Assembly: GCA_018902765.1 (NCBI GenBank) | Contig: JAHIQC010000001.1 | Location: 1 to 6,334 of the forward strand | Direction: 5' to 3' | Length of the DNA stretch: 6,334 nucleotides | From: Actinomycetota bacterium | GTDB taxonomy: Bacteria; Actinomycetota; Coriobacteriia; Anaerosomatales; JAHIQC01 | Shown: one piece after another, positions 5,300 through 6,334 of the stretch | Layout of the letters: every line of letters begins with the position of its first letter | How positions within the stretch are numbered: the first letter of the stretch is position 1 | Notes under the pieces: generated by a model | What the model saw: only the letters and a program-made list of their open reading frames with translations | The model's database searches: none | Told to the model about the DNA's origin: nothing | Position numbers and translations under genes: made by a program

Positions 5300-6334
5300 G
5301 CCTCGGCGCCTTCCTTTGTGGGCATGTACTTGTCCACGTACTCGTCCTTGATCCGCTTGAGCTCCGTGCGAGGCAGCAGAGCCATGAGCTCCCAGCCCAA
5401 CGCGAGCGTCTCCTCGACGGTGCGCTCCTCGTGCTCATCTTGGGAGATGAAGCGGCTTTCGAACGCGTCGGCGAAGGCCGAGAACGCCTTGTCGGCATCG
5501 GATAGCGCCGCCTCGCCCAGAATGACCGCGAGTTCCTTGGCCTGGATACCGCGTGCATATGCGCCAAAGAGCTGGTTGGAAAGGTCCGCGTGGTCCTCGC
5601 GGGTCTTGCCCGCGCCGATGCCCTTTTGCTTGAGGCGGGACAGCGACGGCAGAACGGCCACCGGCGGATAGATTCCTCGGCGGTGAAGACTGCGGTCGAG
5701 GATGATCTGACCCTCGGTGATGTAGCCGGTAAGGTCAGGGATCGGGTGCGTCTTATCGTCCTCGGGCATGGTGAGGATCGGGATCTGCGTGATGGAGCCC
5801 TTGCGGCCCTTGATGCGGCCGGCGCGCTCGTAGATGGTCGCGAGGTCCGTGTACAGATAGCCGGGATAGCCGCGGCGACCAGGGACTTCCTTGCGCGCGG
5901 CCGAGACCTCGCGCAGCGCCTCGCAGTAATACGTCATGTCCGTGAGAATGACGAGCACGTGCATGTCGCACTCGTAGGCCAGGTACTCGGCAGCGGTGAG
6001 CGCCATACGCGGAGTCGCGATGCGCTCGACGGCCGGGTCGTCGGCCAGGTTCAGGAACATGACCGCGCGCTCGATGGCGGCGGTGTTGCGAAGCTCGCTC
6101 ATGAAGAAGTCGGCGTCCTCGAACGTGATGCCCATGGCGGCGAAGACGACGGCGAAATCACCCTCGAGTTTCTCGCCTACCTTGGTCGGATCATCCGAGC
6201 GGTTGAGCACAGCTGCCTGGCGCGCGATCTGCGCTGCGAGCTGGTTGTGCGGCAGACCCGAACCCGAGAAGATCGGCAGCTTCTGTCCGCGCACGAGCGG
6301 GTTTAGCCCATCGATCGAGCTTACGCCCGTTTGA
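5296..6334 (-). CDS. atpB: V/A-type ATP synthase subunit B, 5' end beyond the window
   Basis: About 345 C-terminal residues are visible. The family has about 460, so roughly 115 N-terminal residues lie past the right edge. Subunit B is the non-catalytic, regulatory nucleotide-binding subunit that alternates with catalytic A in the A3B3 head. The reading frame is open to the edge ([17 protein letters not shown]), so the GTG at 6294 is an internal Val, not the start. Diagnostic features are [15 protein letters not shown], the degenerate P-loop region of B subunits that lacks GKT, then [34 protein letters not shown], and the ATPase alpha/beta signature area [12 protein letters not shown]. The stop overlaps the start of the small membrane-protein gene. 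The catalytic A subunit would be expected immediately upstream, beyond the window. Confidence 0.96.
   Translation of the reverse strand, partial: QTGVSSIDGLNPLVRGQKLPIFSGSGLPHNQLAAQIARQAAVLNRSDDPTKVGEKLEGDFAVVFAAMGITFEDADFFMSELRNTAAIERAVMFLNLADDPAVERIATPRMALTAAEYLAYECDMHVLVILTDMTYYCEALREVSAARKEVPGRRGYPGYLYTDLATIYERAGRIKGRKGSITQIPILTMPEDDKTHPIPDLTGYITEGQIILDRSLHRRGIYPPVAVLPSLSRLKQKGIGAGKTREDHADLSNQLFGAYARGIQAKELAVILGEAALSDADKAFSAFADAFESRFISQDEHEERTVEETLALGWELMALLPRTELKRIKDEYVDKYMPTKEGAEA
5309..5316 (-). promoter_or_regulatory. Ribosome binding site of the small membrane protein gene
   Basis: On the minus strand AAGGAAGG lies nine bases before the GTG at 5299, inside the last codons of atpB. 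It is the best ribosome site in the visible part of the operon and supports expression of the 63-codon frame. Confidence 0.6.

Noticed and set aside
4811..5671. 286-codon plus-strand frame opposite atpD, the small gene and atpB
   Set aside because: It spans three real genes on the other strand and is Ser/Arg-rich, typical of antisense frames in high-GC DNA.
6292..6294. GTG as the start of atpB
   Set aside because: The frame is open to the window edge with conserved subunit B sequence upstream; this Val is internal.

Overview
This window is a stretch of high-GC bacterial chromosome with frequent GTG starts and tightly packed genes. It carries a V/A-type (not F-type) ATP synthase operon, a TldD/TldE peptidase pair and a secreted coiled-coil NlpC/P60 cell-wall hydrolase. 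This mix suggests an anaerobic Actinomycetota, for example a Coriobacteriia-like lineage. That placement is inferred from gene content and base composition only. No mobile element, CRISPR array, tRNA or rRNA was seen.

Left half, plus strand: a secreted peptidoglycan endopeptidase (39-1313) has a signal peptide, a Thr/Pro-rich linker, a PcsB/CwlO-like coiled coil and an NlpC/P60 catalytic domain. After a 138-bp gap come tldD (1452-2894) and tldE (2891-4240), which overlap by ATGA and are almost certainly cotranslated. Their products should form the TldD/TldE heteromeric metalloprotease. The zinc-site residues (HExxxH and a C-terminal Cys) are present in TldD and, as expected, absent from TldE.

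Middle: a 218-bp convergent intergenic region (4241-4458) is unusually structured. It holds a 9-bp perfect hairpin, a longer 10-of-11-bp stem with an internal hairpin, a third hairpin, and a perfect TGTGA-N6-TCACA palindrome. The simplest reading is a bidirectional terminator region. A weak case can be made for a small RNA of about 100 nt on the minus strand.

Right half, minus strand: the 3' end of a V/A-type ATPase operon, in the order atpB (partial, running off the right edge), a 63-codon two-helix membrane protein, and atpD. The three reading frames are coupled by a GTGA overlap and then a 1-nt gap. In well-known V/A-ATPase operons such as that of Thermus, D directly follows B. The small membrane protein inserted between them has its own good Shine-Dalgarno sequence and is the most noteworthy item in the window.
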